Source: Ridgeia piscesae (Eukaryota > Annelida > Polychaeta > Sabellida > Siboglinidae). Taken from it: 64,000 nucleotides of DNA. Position numbers and translations under genes: made by a program. Under the pieces are notes generated by a model. That model was not told where the DNA came from, did not search any database, and saw nothing but the letters and a program-made list of their open reading frames with translations. The stretch is taken from contig JAODUO010001596.1 of the NCBI GenBank assembly GCA_025642075.2, forward strand, positions 38,501-102,500. Reading direction: 5' to 3'. Shown here piece after piece: positions 36,397-49,083 of the stretch. Position 1 is the stretch's first letter, and each line of letters opens with the position of its first letter.

Positions 36397-36434
<38 letters not shown>
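36397..36434. repeat. (TA)n microsatellite
   Basis: TA run flanked by TG-rich DNA. Confidence 0.95.
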
Positions 36435-36438
<4 letters not shown>

Positions 36439-37114
36439 TGTGTGAGTGTGTGTATGTCATTGTGTATGTATGTATGCGTTTGTGTCTTGCATGACGGGTA
36501 TATTCTGAGGTGATGAAGGTGGCATGGTTTGGAATAATCTTTCTGAGAGGTGTAAATATTATTGACAACAAATTAAAAAAAAGTTATATTTTAGTTGACG
36601 ACATATTCCAAAAGGTGACATTAATATACACTCTATTTCAGCCAATTAGGCATAAGGTATCTTTTAGTTGTAAATGCACCATTTACTGATTAAAACGATA
36701 AATAATTTTGGAGTGTTCAATTCCGTTATGCTAACTACATGAACCCCATTACAAATATTTTTGTTTTACTAAGTTAGGTCCATTGTCTCTTCCGGTTTAT
36801 CGCACCTTTTGTATCAATAATGAAATGTGCTACCCAATTCAACATGACCTCAACTCGAACCGTGTAAACTTCAACTATTTAAACGTCCCACCGTTGGCAA
36901 TCCACAAAAATTCTCATACCCTAATATTAATTATGAACAAAATTAAAAAGTCTGGCGATAATTGTCATTCTGTTACCCACGGTAACACGACTCAGATAAC
37001 AGCGTCAACGGCAACGGCAACGGTTACTTGACTTCGGCTGACAACGCCAATGCTATCAGCCACGGTAACCCTACAGCGGCTAACGGTGCCAACGGCCACG
37101 GTTACACGATTTCT
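36435..37114. other. Unassigned spacer
   Basis: Ordinary sequence. From about 36960 it contains cacggtaac and caacggcaacgg repeats leading into the foldback-like element. Confidence 0.4.
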
Positions 37115-37469
37115 GCCCGCAGTGCAAAACATAACTTTCGTAACAATGGCACTTCCTACCACGGTCATAAATTAACTTCCGTAAAAATAACTTTCGTAAA
37201 AATGGCGACTCGTACCACAACATCCGTATCATAACTTCCGTCAAAATGTCAGCTCCAACCACTTCCATAACATAATTTCCTGCAAAATAGCGGCTTTGAC
37301 CACAGTCATAACATAACTTCCGTTAAAATGTGGGCTACTATCACGACCATAACGTAATTTCTGTCAAAATGACGGCTTCCATCACAGTCATAACATAACT
37401 TTTAGATTTTCGACGCGATAACCTCGTCAAATTTTCGTATTTTGCTAAATCAGTGTGATAACTTCGTAG

Positions 37470-38120
37470 CATTTCGAAAGCGGTCATAGCCATATTGTTT
37501 TTATCCACAGGGTGGCGCCAGCTTTTAAACTATTGACGTCACAACCGAACTTTTTTTAGGTAACGGTTAGGAAAATGTTCTCTGTCGTAAGATGAACCAC
37601 CAAATTTATCGTTTTATGATCCAAAGCGCCATACTCACATAGCTTTTATCCGATAGATGGGGCCAGCGTTTAAAGTAGTTTTAGTGTTACTCGACAGTGG
37701 CGTCACATTCCATCATATATCTGAGTTTAGGGTTGGGATCACCTTAGGATTGCAAAGAAGTTTGAAACAAATGATCTATGGCGTAAGAAAAAACACCAAG
37801 TTCTTGTTTTACGATAGAAAGCGTCATAGCCACATTGTCTTTATCCTCAAGACAGCGCCAGCTTTTAACATAGTGACGTCACAACCCAACATTTTTCTAG
37901 ATTATGGTTACAACAATGTTCTATGTAGTAAGAAAAACCGGCAAGTTTCTCGTTTCATGATCGAAAGCGCCATATTCTCATAGCTTTTTATCCGATAGAT
38001 GGGGCCAACGTTTAAAGTAGTAACGTCACATCCCAACATTTCTTCTAGATTTGCTTAGGAAAATGTTCTATGACATAAGATATACCACCAGGTTTGTCAA
38101 TTTATGATCGAAAGCGCAAT
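37470..38120 (+). repeat. About 145-bp tandem repeat inside the foldback-like element
   Basis: Units begin near 37474, 37619, 37814, 37959 and 38106 at (a)gcgcca-type phrases. Each contains cttttatcc, ggggccagcg, gacgtcaca and aaaatgttct. Confidence 0.8.
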
Positions 38121-38149
38121 AGTTCTCACACAGAAAGTAACAAAAGTAC

Positions 38150-38990
38150 CTCGATGATTTAGTAAAATATAACAAAGTGACAAAGCTATCGCGGCGAAAC
38201 GTTAGAATATTAAAACTTTACTACACATTATCTCGTTGACGTGGTAAGGTCTTAGATGATTACCTTGGTCACTTCGTAAAACTTGCTATAATACGACAAT
38301 TTGACAAGGCTATCGCGTCGAAACTGTAAAATAGTTAAAAATCCCTCTCTATTTTCGTTGAGATGATAACAATGCTAAGAAATTACCTCACTGACAAGGT
38401 GAAATACGACAATGTGAAAAGTATATCAGTCCGAAACGATAGACTATTAAGATTTTACTACAATCATGTCAAATTACAAATTTCAAAATGTTAAAGGTTT
38501 TCCGAAGTGAAAAACTAAAAAGTGACGATATTACCACGCTAACTTGGTAACATTTGTGCAAATACATCCCTCTTTCTATCTTGTTGAGGCGGTAAATATT
38601 AGGAAAATACCATACTGACATAGTAAAATGCGAATATGTGAAAAGGTAATCGGGTCGAAACAATAGAATATTGAGATTTTACTACAAGTTATAACACTAA
38701 CTTAGTTAAATATATGTCTAAGGCGATGAAACGGTGAAAGCCCCCATTTTGACGGACGTTATGATATGGATGTGGTGGTACGAGCCGCCATTTTTATGAA
38801 AGTTATATTTTGCACGTGATAAAGCAGTCATCTTGTCAGAAGTTATGATACGGATGTGGTCTGAGGGGTAAATATCCACCTTTCTATCTCGTTGAGCCAC
38901 TAATAGACTGGGAATTACCACACTGACTTATTAAAATACGAATACTTAACAAGGTTATCGCCTCGAAACGCTATAGGTTACGTTATGAAT
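38150..38990 (+). repeat. About 125-bp tandem repeat inside the foldback-like element
   Basis: Units share cactgac.tagtaaaatacg, aaggttatcgcgtcgaaac and ctctatctcgttgag. A reverse-oriented piece occurs at 37400-37445. Confidence 0.7.
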
Positions 38991-39355
38991 GAGGTCGAAA
39001 CCGGCATTTTGTCGAAAATTATGTTATGGCAATGATCGGAGCCGCCATTTTGACGGAATATATGATACGAATGTTGTGGTATGAGCCACCATTTCCAGGA
39101 AAGTTATTTTTTACGGAAGTTAATTTATGACCGTGGTAGGAGGCGCCATTGTTACGGAAGTTATGTTTTGCACGTGATAGGAAGTGTCATTTTGACGGAA
39201 GCTGTGATACGCATGTGGTGAATTAGCCACCATTTGTATGGAAGTTATGCTATGACAGTGGTAGGAAGCACGATTTTTACGGAAGTTATGTTATGACCGT
39301 AGTAGGAGGCGTCATTTTGGCGGAAGTTACGTTTTGCACGTGATAGAAAACTTGC

Positions 39356-39774
39356 CTAGACTTGTCAGTATGGGTTGCACAATGACATATGTAAGCTCCC
39401 TACTTGGAGAACGTCACCTATATGACCCACATACCGAACATGGTGGCGATTGTGACCTACAATTTTATGTCGGAAGTTATCAAATGTAATATTGCGCACG
39501 AGCAACGACCTAAATCGGTTATCCATTACCAGAAGATAACTAACATATCACTTCGTGGGCAATAGTCTTAATTAGTAACCTGTTTTTTTTTAATAAAATA
39601 AAGATAAAAACACCTAAACAATTTGACACAGAAGACATAAACGTTAAAGCATACCTTTCAAGGATAGACTATGACAGATGTCACATGACAACATGGGTGG
39701 TGGCATGACAACAAAGTTAATTATATGCGTAATAAGAGTGACCATACTTCATACAACGAAGACTTGGGTGGACG
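39356..39774. other. Spacer with motifs shared with 48.2-49.0 kb
   Basis: acttgcctagacttgtc (39350) recurs at 48262, and cgacctaaatcggttatcca (39509) is similar to 48990. No gene seen. Confidence 0.45.
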
Positions 39775-40089
39775 CTAGTCATAACAGGAGAAAGAACAAG
39801 CAATACGGTTTGCACAGTTTATTAAGGTAAAACACAATAACCGGAATGCTGATTGTTCCTCACCACCCTGGCTGGTGCTTAGATTGATAAGTTTGGTAAC
39901 GAAATCGTCGATGAACGACATTTTCACAATGTTCAGGTCTGGCACATTGACATGTAACATGGATGGGACGTTGCGTTGTAAGGCTGCATTGCGTTCCACG
40001 CTGTATTTCAAGTTTTGCATCAACTCGCTGACAGGGTACTTCTCGTCGTCAGCTAGGATCGCATTCAAGTTGCATGGAGAAGACGTCAA
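39775..40089 (-). CDS. Hypothetical protein fragment
   Basis: An open minus-strand frame of about 104 residues (YPVSELMQNLKYSVERN, VPSMLHVNVPDLNIVKMS). It starts at TTG, not ATG, and a stop lies about 20 bp upstream, so it would need an upstream exon. The composition is protein-like, unlike nearby chance frames, but no family is recognised and there is no second copy for comparison. Confidence 0.25.
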   Translation of the reverse strand: MTSSPCNLNAILADDEKYPVSELMQNLKYSVERNAALQRNVPSMLHVNVPDLNIVKMSFIDDFVTKLINLSTSQGGEEQSAFRLLCFTLINCANRIACSFSCYD

Positions 40090-40312
40090 TAATTGATTAT
40101 GTATCGCCTAGTGAATCGGCTATGGCTGTCATTCTCCCTAACACCGTGTGATCTTTTCGGGTGATAAGTTTACGAGTATGTGTGAGAGTGACATATTAAA
40201 GGGAACCAAAAGGGAAATATTAAGTGCTATGCACGTGAAAGAGCTAATACAAAGCAACCATTCTGAACGGAAATTACATTTTTAACGTCAGTGGTTTATT
40301 AGTAAAATAATT

Positions 40313-41440
40313 CCAAAGTGGATAATTTTACTGAAATCATCGGCTTCATAGAGGCGTCCATGATGCGCCTCTTCCTGTTGTCTGACCGTGGTCTGACCAC
40401 TCAGCACGCAGAACCGGCCTTAAAGTCACGTGTCCCATTGCGTGCGTCAATGCTATCGCCGTTGTAAACACAATGTTGTAAGATACGCGAACTTCGAAGA
40501 AGGACATCCGTTCGAAGAACGTTGCTTGGAATAGGATGTTTCTCACCGTATATACTGGGTCAAGATCCGCAGAAACGTCGGCGACGTCGAGTTTTCAAGT
40601 ATGGAGCTGTGCAAGCGATATTAGCGCGATATTTAATCACAAACGATAGTCGTCGAAACGGGTTACCGTAGCCAAGTCATCAAAGCGCGCAAGAAGGTTA
40701 GTAAATATTATTAAGTCTTCTGTATCTAAATTATTTGAATCTTGTACCATTAGACACATTGCGATGTCTGTCGAGATGACTTATGTACATACTGATATTG
40801 TTCGTAAACGTCCACCACAGTTAACGTTCTAGAAGGTATGTACACGGGATCGTGGAGCCGCTAACTAGGTCCAAGCGAGTTAGGCCGTCCGATATTATTA
40901 TTCATTATTATTTGTTTAATGTTATCCTACTTTGAATGGTATATATCACGTTTGCATGAACAGAGGCATAAAAATAAGGTAAAGCTACATGTCAATAACA
41001 CAAAAAAACAGCTGAATGCAAGCCAGATAGTAGACGTCATAGTCAATCCGCATGAACGATAATATAGGCACTTTGATATCACTCGCTAAATAACTTCAAA
41101 AGTACTGCCTTTCGAGTTTCGTAGCTACGCATGCAGTTGCTATTTTCAGGTTGACCGCTCTGAAAGTGCCAACATGACTGCTATATTTTCAGTAAACATA
41201 TTATTCAAACATAAAAAATAGCATTGCAAATGTTGTTTTCAATCATTCATGTTATTTGTTCAGTGAGAGAACAAAGAACAAATTCTGTGTGCTGTACCAG
41301 TTCAGATACTCATACAACATTGATACTAGGACATGTTACAGGCTTACAGTAAATGATGAATAATTAGCTATGATGAGACATAACTTATGTACTGTAAAAA
41401 AATCACTTTGCAAATTTGCAGTATTATTGCCTTTATTGGT
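40313..41440. other. Unassigned interior DNA
   Basis: No recognised coding sequence or repeat between the left TTAA end and the LINE remnant. Confidence 0.4.
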
Positions 41441-41459
41441 AGTTTCTTGAAATATTGGG

Positions 41460-41700
41460 GATACACTGAGCAAACAAGAAGAAATATTAACAGACTAGCA
41501 TAATATACTAGATGGAAAGTGGACTTGTAGATATCCCAAAGATCACTCTATTCAATACAACACTAGATCTTCGGGTAAACACTCGGTAAACATTTGGAAC
41601 CAGTTTCTTCTCAACCACAATGAGTGGAATTCTCTACCCTCAACCATTGTGTCGTGCAAATCACTAATGTAATTCAAAAAAATTAATCCAATGGTTTAGC
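41460..41700 (+). pseudogene. LINE ORF2 C-terminal remnant
   Basis: One frame reads SGKHSVNIWNQF and NEWNSLPSTIVSCKSL with a trailing FKK. This resembles the conserved 'WNSLP..VV...S...FK' tail of CR1/L2-like LINE proteins. It is short and decayed. Confidence 0.45.
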
Positions 41701-41770
41701 AAGTAAGTCAGATGATCCATGCACAATAGCGTGATGTCTCAATATGACATTTTGCCAGTTAACAATATAC

Positions 41771-43735
41771 CAGAGATGGAGTGAATACAATACAAATGTA
41801 CTCGAGTACGAGTACGATTACTTTGAACATGCATGAGTACGAGTACTCAGAAAACAAATGTACTCGAGTACGAGAACGATTACTTCTTCTATGAAGTACG
41901 AGTACGATTACTTTACAATGTAATCATGATTACTTTCATGATTACTTTAATGAATATCCTGTTTCTAACATAAAGGCGACTTGCATGGAATCCCTAGGTG
42001 TCATTCTTGTTCTGTTGTTGTGTCACTAATATTCTAACTGATTACTGCTATCCACTATCCAGGTGTTATTATTATTATTAATTAGACGACTTTCCCAGGT
42101 ATTGGATGAATCATTTAACGCTGGATTAATAACTTAATTTATGGTTTCTGAATCAAATACAAATATGAGGCATTTACAAATTTCAAATACACATCATCAA
42201 ATACATTACAATAGCAATACTTCAAAACCAGGGGGGCATATTCAAAAGAGTATCCAATTCAAATATGTAGTATATCAGATGGGTCCAGACATGGGGCCAA
42301 ATACATTTGTATTTGAAAGTATTTAAATACTGTTTTAAGTATTTGTAATTGATGTTTAGGAATTAAAAGTATTTGTATTTAAATACTTTCCTAAAGTATT
42401 TGACTTTTTCAAATATTTTTTTCAAATACATTGTCAGTATCAACATTTCTTTTTCACTGTGACATGTAATGCCTGCAACTTCACCCAACATTGCTAATTA
42501 CTGATGAAGACACTTAACAGCAGGCTTCCCCGTGGCCCTGCAGTGACCACAACTTGTGATTGCTCAGAGCCAGAGGATGGATTAATACCTAACAGTGACC
42601 ATAGGTCAATATCCCCTTTTTGTTCTTTAGTCAGGCTTCAAATTGGCACCAGTTTATTCTGGTTTCCTGGCTGACTTTGAAGTTGAGCCTTCCTCACAAC
42701 ATTAGCAATGATTAGCAGTGTCTCTTCTGAGGGCAACATAGGCATTCTATTATTATGGACCTCCTGGCTTAACATACAAACAATATATTTTGGCCTTTAC
42801 GTCTTTCAGTCAGATGTCACTGTGATGCAGTTAGCAATAACAATACTCCCTAGCACTGGTCTGCCTGTCATCATATGAGCAAAACACTAATTATGCCTAT
42901 AAACTAGATGTCTCAATATATGTGTTGCTTTTCTTATATTTACATAGTAATACAAAATGAAAAGTATTTGAAAAATATATGAAAAAGTATTTGAGATACT
43001 TTTCAATGTATTCGTATTTAAATACAAAGTATTTGTAATCCCTCAAGAATATTTGTATTTAAATATAAATTTCAATGTATTTGACCCTATGTCTGGATGG
43101 GACAAACACAGAATAGTGGTAGATTTAGACAGGTTTACAGTTTGCACTTAATTAAACATAATACTAGACAGTGATTTAGCAGCTAACCGCCCAGACCCAG
43201 TCAGGATTCTGGATGTTGGAAATATGACCAGTCATTCACACCATACTGACAGAGCAAACAGTACAGGTGGGGCATATGGCCTGGCTTCTAAAATTACAAA
43301 GCAAGATGTTAGGGGATGCTTATCTCCAGCAGTGCTTCCCAGGGACTGTCACAATATAACTTGTACTTTTTACTAAACAGGAGGGTGAGGAGATGTTGCT
43401 TCTCTGGGAAGAGAAGGTATTAATTAGATAAATCTGACTGAATATTTATTTAACTGACATGCTCAACAGTAATAGAAAATGAATACCTTGATTATTATTA
43501 CATTTATTAGATTACTTCTAATATTGCCATTTTTATCTGTCTAATATAATATATTAGACAAGCAAATATTATTTGCTTGCAACTGTTCATATGAAAAAAA
43601 TGTAATCGTGAAAAGTAATCGTGAGTACGATTACTTTGGTAATGTACTCGAGTACGAGTACGATTACTTTCCTTCGTACTCGAGTACGAGTACGAGTACT
43701 CAAAAAGTACTCGTACTCGAGTACGAGTACGAGTT
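41771..43735 (+). mobile_element. hAT-type non-autonomous element, third copy
   Basis: Begins CAGAGATGGAGTGAATAC and is colinear with the complete element at 8556-11560 (reverse complement), lacking the CR1 insertion. The right subterminal array of gtactcgagtacgagtacg stops at 43735, about 25 bp short of the expected CCATCTCTG, so no duplication is visible. It provides the empty site for CR1 copy B at 43370-43380. Confidence 0.88.
42286..43095 (+). mobile_element. Older hAT-like element nested in the third copy
   Basis: Ends cagacatggggccaaatac and gtatttgaccctatgtctg are inverted repeats. They are flanked by gatgggtc (42278-42285) and gatgggac (43096-43103), a 7/8 matching octamer. Subterminal arrays of caaatac and gtatttaaatac fill both sides. 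It is 810 bp and non-coding. Confidence 0.85.
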
Positions 43736-44871
43736 TGTGAGAGGAATGTCATAGTGAGTGAAATGTTTGTAAGACGCAGTATTATTTTACCAATTATGTA
43801 TTCAATACCACACTTACCAACATTAGGAAATTGCATGACTGAGCACTGTCAACTCTAGTGCATAAACACTAAGTGATCAAATGTAAGTTTATGTAATATG
43901 TATCACCACACAAACATACACACATCTCTATTCAATGAAGACAGCAGCTGGAGCAGCATCACCATCTATCTATATGTGCAATAATAAAGGCAACTCAGTA
44001 TCTGTCAGCTGTCAAATTAAGATCTTAGTGAGTGTATGTCATCTGCCAGAAAACTTCTGTACTCTATCCATGACCCGTTCCATCCTTACAGTCCCATTTG
44101 CTTTCTTGATAAATGTATCTAGCATAATCCTGTCCTGGTTGTTGATATTGCCATTTCCAACACACTGCACCAAAGTGAAGGACACTGTTCACTATTACAC
44201 TGTAACATATATGCTGCTTATTTGGCGCAGATTGAGTGATCTTTTTTCATATAAAAACATAGTAAATTCAAACAGTCAATATTTAGCACTACGGCATGTC
44301 CTGTTTATTTATAGGGATGGAACCATGGCTCTAGCAAGAACGTCCGGCCAAGTCCTAGCGAACCCTGACAACATGGCTGTTTTTTGTTCAGGACGCAAGC
44401 AATTGGAGCTGCAGAAGACACTACAGCTGTATGTTTACCTGCAGATCCACCAGCCCATGGCAGACAGAAAGAGAGAATGGTGAATTACATCTTTGTCAGA
44501 ACTCTGGCCTGGCCGCTGCCCACAATGACTGTCCATGTCAGAATTGCAGTCCTTGGGACAGTTATGCCCAAGCTAATGAAACAAGATCTGCTTGTGTCAA
44601 GAGTCAGTTGATTTGTTCATAATCAATCCAACTGCTTATTTACAAATCAACTGATAATGTGTAAGGGCAGCAGTCAACAAGTGCTGGGTGTTATCCCATA
44701 TCTTGTTCTCCGCTGAGAGCACGGAAGTTCCATCTTATGGCTGGTATACACTGGTATGACTCTCTGTACCCTTCGACCAAGCCTGCCATGGATCCACCAG
44801 GTAAAACTCTCTGTATATGGCCGACTTGGACACTTGAAATAAAATAAGGCCTAAATAAATATATCAACTAT
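43736..44871. other. Unassigned spacer with a Cys-rich open stretch
   Basis: At 44392-44622, after ttttttgttcag, one frame is open and Cys-rich (SCRRHYSCMFTCRSTSPW, NDCPCQNCSPWDSYAQ). It could be an exon, but two other frames are also open there and I recognise no family. Confidence 0.3.
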
Positions 44872-45330
44872 GTACAGTGGCGCAGTGGTTTAAAGCTTTG
44901 GACTCGGCTTCAGACTCTCAACTACGAGAACGAAACCATGTGGTGCTGTGTCGAACCTTGGGCAAGTCTGTTCACCCGTCATTGCTCCAATTCACTCAGC
45001 TGTATAAACAAGTAACTGGCTATAGACGATGGTGGATATTTGTACACAAACCGTCTTGATTAATTAATTACAGCTTGGCTGGATGCTTCCCACAGTCATG
45101 ATATGGTGTTTAATTAAGTAGGTCTGCCAGGGAGTAAAGTATAAACCACTTTGACAAGGACAATGCTAAGCAGACATTGGGTCAAATACATTGACATTTA
45201 TTTAAATAAAAATACTCTTGAGGGATCCAAATACTTTTTATTCTTAAACATCAATTACAGATACTTAAAAAGTATTTAAATATTTTCAAATACAAATGTT
45301 TGAGGATTGGATACCGCACTATATAAGAAC
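44872..45330 (+). mobile_element. tRNA-derived SINE, copy 1
   Basis: The head tggcgcagtggtttaaagc is an A-box-like tRNA start and gagaacgaaacc sits at the B-box place. A unique body follows (gggcaagtctgttcacc, ctggctata). The tail tgccagggagtaaagta and accactttgac ends in gcactatataagaac, resembling a CR1/L2-type LINE end. The tail is split by a hAT-like fragment at 45171-45303. Confidence 0.7.
45171..45303 (+). mobile_element. Short derivative of the nested hAT-like family, inside the SINE tail
   Basis: Starts cagacattgggtcaaatac and has internal gtatttaaat arrays like 42286-43095, but is only about 130 bp and lacks the terminal gaccccatgtctg on the right. Confidence 0.7.
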
Positions 45331-47057
45331 TGTGTTGACAGGTGACATGAAAATGGAGGTAACTCAATCCATTATCATTGTAGAATACATGTTGTGTTTT
45401 TATAAAATCATTGGAACGTTTTTTTAGTTCTGACATAGTGGACAACTGGGCATGCTACTCGAAATATTCTAGAATGATCCTAAATCAGTTACTGTTAAAC
45501 ATTAATTGTTGGGTATATTTCTACTATAGAATAATGTGTGGTGTTTTCATTGTATGAAATATCATTTGTATTATATAAATGTTGTATCATGTTAGTTTGC
45601 TTGGTGTTCTGGTTGCTCTAATGTTATTTTTTCATTGTCAATAAATTGTGAGCAACACATTTCACTATTTATAATACATGAACATATACTTACATTTTTG
45701 TTGGCAGAACATGTGAAAGTTGTCTAACCAGTTACATTTGGAAGCACTGTCTGCTCCAAACACAGAATATAAAATCCATGGCCATTTGTAATATATCACG
45801 GCACATCTGAAACAGAACCAGATGTTTAAATTAGTTTTTCATGAATTAGAAATATTATTAGCACAATGTGGAACCTGACGGCTACTATTATGGTTACCTC
45901 GCCATACTATTATGGTTACCTCGACAACAAAGTTACATTGCAATTAAGATCACCACAGAATATACATAAATATATCCACATATGTTATAGTTTAGAATAT
46001 TTATTTTTGTTCTGCTAGTTGTGTTACTTTTACCCAGTTCAAATTGTTATATTTAATAGAGACATTCCACTGTACATATATTTCAGCTAAAAAACAACTA
46101 TTATTCAGCATGAAGTCGATTTCATAAAGAACATGGGTGGTGATTTCCTTTTTTTTATTTAGAATTATGCTCCAAACTTTCCCTTTAAATATACCATGCC
46201 TATTAAAAGAACAATCAATATTGACACCACATAGTTAGATAATTAATCTTTCCCTATATGGCTATAGTTCTACTACTGGTTGTGTTCTATTTATATCTAT
46301 GATTGACACACATCTGTTTCATAGCCGCACATGTCATGCTATATCAATAATACAAAAAGCATGCCACAGTCGCTACTGTTAATATAATAATGTCAAGTAT
46401 TTGAAAAACAACAATTAATTTTTGTCACAGTTGTGGACAATTTGGAAAATGATTCCTGAAAACAGTTTTAAGCTAGGGCGAAGGACCGAGCCTGTCACTC
46501 TGTGTGGGTGTCACGCTGACAAAAATCGCAGAGCCATGACCCCATATGATATTTGTTTCAAATTGGGAAACCTCACGTTGTGTATAACATATCCGACACT
46601 ACATCACTGATTTGGAGAATAATACATAATAGAATGGCTGTGACTAAGAAGAAACTCGCCGAATCCCGGGATCGAATGCGAGGCCATCAAAATACCTGTC
46701 AGTGTTTCGAAGTTTCAGCGAGTTTCGACCACTTGTCAATGTCGCCTCGGCTTGTTACTCGCCTCTGCATTTCGGCTTCCGGCGGGTCTTGTTTACCAGC
46801 GCGTTCAGTTCTATTTTGAAAATGTTGGCCCTTATCGTTGGAACCAATATACAGCTATTTCAGAACGAAAATCATGTTCGCTTCACACGCCGGGTACACG
46901 AAGCGGATGTAAACATCGCGACGCGCCACCTGGCGATTATTTTAACGGAATTTTAAATACAGAGTTGCCCGCTCTGCCGCTCAATGAGCCAAGCATTTGC
47001 CGACGTCACACATCAGTCAAAATGGCGCGACTTACGAACTTTGATAGAAAAGGTGTT
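45331..47057. other. Unassigned interior DNA
   Basis: AT-rich to 46400. From 46420 to 47060 there are overlapping frames in all phases with no recognised domain. Confidence 0.4.
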
Positions 47058-47175
47058 CAATTTTTTTATTAATAAACCACTGACGTTAAAAATGTGATTA
47101 CCGTTCAAAATAGTTTGTTTTTATTAACTCTTTCACGTGCATAGCATGTAACTTTTCCCTTTTGGGTCCCTTTAA

Positions 47176-48479
47176 AGACAAAAAAATGGCGTTTTTACCA
47201 CACCCTATCAGCCCGGCGACAATACAGGTAAACGGGTAAGCCAACCTCGTGTCCATACTTTAACGAAATGACCAATGGGTGGACGAAACTGATACTGTGA
47301 CAGTTTGATTGATATGACGACGTATTTATATTTTGCGAAAGTAAGCGTTCCCGAGTCAAATATGATATTTTATTTAAGCATTTACGTTTTGACCTTGTAC
47401 TTCCTCCTTCCTTCGTGATGGGTTAGTTGGTTTGCATGTCTCTCTCCTCCCTCTCTCGATTGAGACGCATGACTTGAAAACAGATGGCTTACTTGTCGAA
47501 AATGACATGGTCAGTCTACCATGTTGGAATGGGACGCAACGTCTCGGTCGTCGTGAATTCTTTATGCAAGACGGGAATGTATTGCACATTTTCAAAACTC
47601 TTTGACACCATGTCTCCGTGTTTGCCTGCTAGCGGCACAATTCTCAGCAACGGAACAACGCTATCCTCGGCCCGACCACACGTGATTCAACGACGTTGCT
47701 GCAAACATAGCGCAAGTAAAGTCCCTACGCCATATTTACCACGGAATCGGCCTCTCCCAAGCATGTTCAACATATCCACAGACAATAAAATACCCGGATC
47801 TAAGTCTACCGTCACGTTTTATGAGGTTTTGCTGTAGCTCAATGTCACGTTCTTTTCTCATGACGTCTTTCAATGTCTTGTTGATGACCACTATCACCCT
47901 CTCGATGCTATCATAATAACCCGCCTCGACTTTGCTCTCGACGCGCTTTGGTGACTGTTGCAAACAATGCATTGTCACTCTGCACATTGTATTAACTGTG
48001 GGCATATTGCATTTCTACCAGACCGCATTCCCACTGGCCCGACAGACTGATTCTCTGCGGTAGTGGCTTAACATATATTATTAACGAAGTCCATTGACGC
48101 GTTGCTAGGCAGTGTTAGATCGAATCCTTGATCATACGGCATGATGGGAACATTTCATAGACGGATTTGGTAACAGAACAATTGCTTAGCCGTGACATGA
48201 CTGATGATGCCACAGACGTGAACTAGCCTTTATACGCCACGAGGGGTGTTTTTAATGCAGGTGAGAACTTGCCTAGACTTCTCACACGGTGTTTATCTTC
48301 AGTCGTGCCGACATATCGAATGATGGATATGACGACGTGTTTCTATTTATATTTTTGGAATATAAGCGTACTCGTACTGGTACGTCCCGAGTCAGGTAGG
48401 ATATTACTGCGCAGGTGCACGTATTCCGTGTACTGCTATTGGAGTTAAACCATTATATTGTAGTCCTATACTATTATGA
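47176..48479. other. Unassigned spacer with a short direct repeat
   Basis: gatatgacgacgt..tt near 47313 and 48328, each followed by aagcgt and cccgagtca, suggests two members of one repeat about 1 kb apart. No gene identified. Confidence 0.4.
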
Positions 48480-48920
48480 AAATACTTACATTGTTCGTAT
48501 AAACACAACGCCATACGGACAAAAAACGTACCCAGACTTGTGTGACTGGTTTGACTATGCCTTGGTTACAATGTGTTACGAAATATTGGTGGTTGTATAG
48601 CATTAAACACACCTAGACTTGTCTGGTTAGATCCACAACGTCATAGACACAGTGTGTTACATTGTTGTTTTTTGTTTACTTTATCCTGCCGGTTGCATAG
48701 TAACCCGTATTAATACCAGCATACGAATAAAACGTGCCTAGGGCTAGACTTGTCTGGTTATGGTCAATACTTCATAGTTACGATATATTAGTTTGTTGAT
48801 TGTTTACTATTGGATGTATATCAACATATTGGGAAAATCGAAATGCATTTAGAGTTGTCTGGTTGGATTAAACGGTGACATGTATGGTGAACATAATTTA
48901 AGTCCAAGATCACTATATGC
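48480..48920 (+). repeat. Degenerate tandem repeat, about 110-bp unit
   Basis: Four units carry cctagacttgtctggtt-like phrases (48531, 48610, 48745, 48848) followed by catag..acg.tg.gtta. They share the cctagacttgtc phrase with 39352. Confidence 0.65.
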
Positions 48921-49083
48921 CGAATTAGTGGCCTAGACATAGAATTTGATATTGGCCGGAAGATAGAAAATATAACATCGCTAACGCGCAATGACCTAAA
49001 TGGATTATCTATTTCCGGAAGACAGAAAATGTAACTTTTGAGAACAAATCTTCCCAGAATTGGTTTCACCTCTCACAGTCATC

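Larger units (their letters stand above)
37115..39355. mobile_element. Foldback-like element with inverted tandem arrays
   Basis: The left arm (37115-37400) is a tandem array of units of about 42 bp, consensus cataacataacttccgt and caaaatggcggct. The right arm (38735-39355) is the same array in reverse complement (ccattttgacggaagttatg). Outer ends pair as gtgcaaaacataactttcg with the complement at 39320-39345. Between them are two further tandem families: about 145-bp units at 37470-38120 (gaaagcgccata, tagatggggccagc, gacgtcacaaccc) and about 125-bp units at 38150-38990 (ttatcgcgtcgaaacgat). Long inverted arms made of short tandem units are the defining design of Drosophila foldback elements. 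No transposase is visible. Confidence 0.7.
40196..47175. mobile_element. Candidate TTAA-flanked DNA element, or two facing ends
   Basis: TTAA at 40196 followed by AGGGAACCAAAAGGG pairs with CCCTTTTGGGTCCCT followed by TTAA at 47172. The inverted repeat continues for about 115 bp (40200-40312 against 47058-47171, about 80 % identity), sharing tgctatgcacgtgaaagag and cacatttttaacgtcagtgg in complement. TTAA target duplications with AGGG ends fit Kolobok or piggyBac-like elements. The interior is about 7.0 kb and holds a later hAT insertion, a SINE and unassigned DNA but no recognisable transposase. Two solitary ends in opposite orientation remain possible. Confidence 0.55.

Noticed and set aside
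44872..44945. tRNA gene
   Set aside because: A and B box-like signals belong to a SINE; the cloverleaf is not complete and the same body recurs at 31.5 kb.
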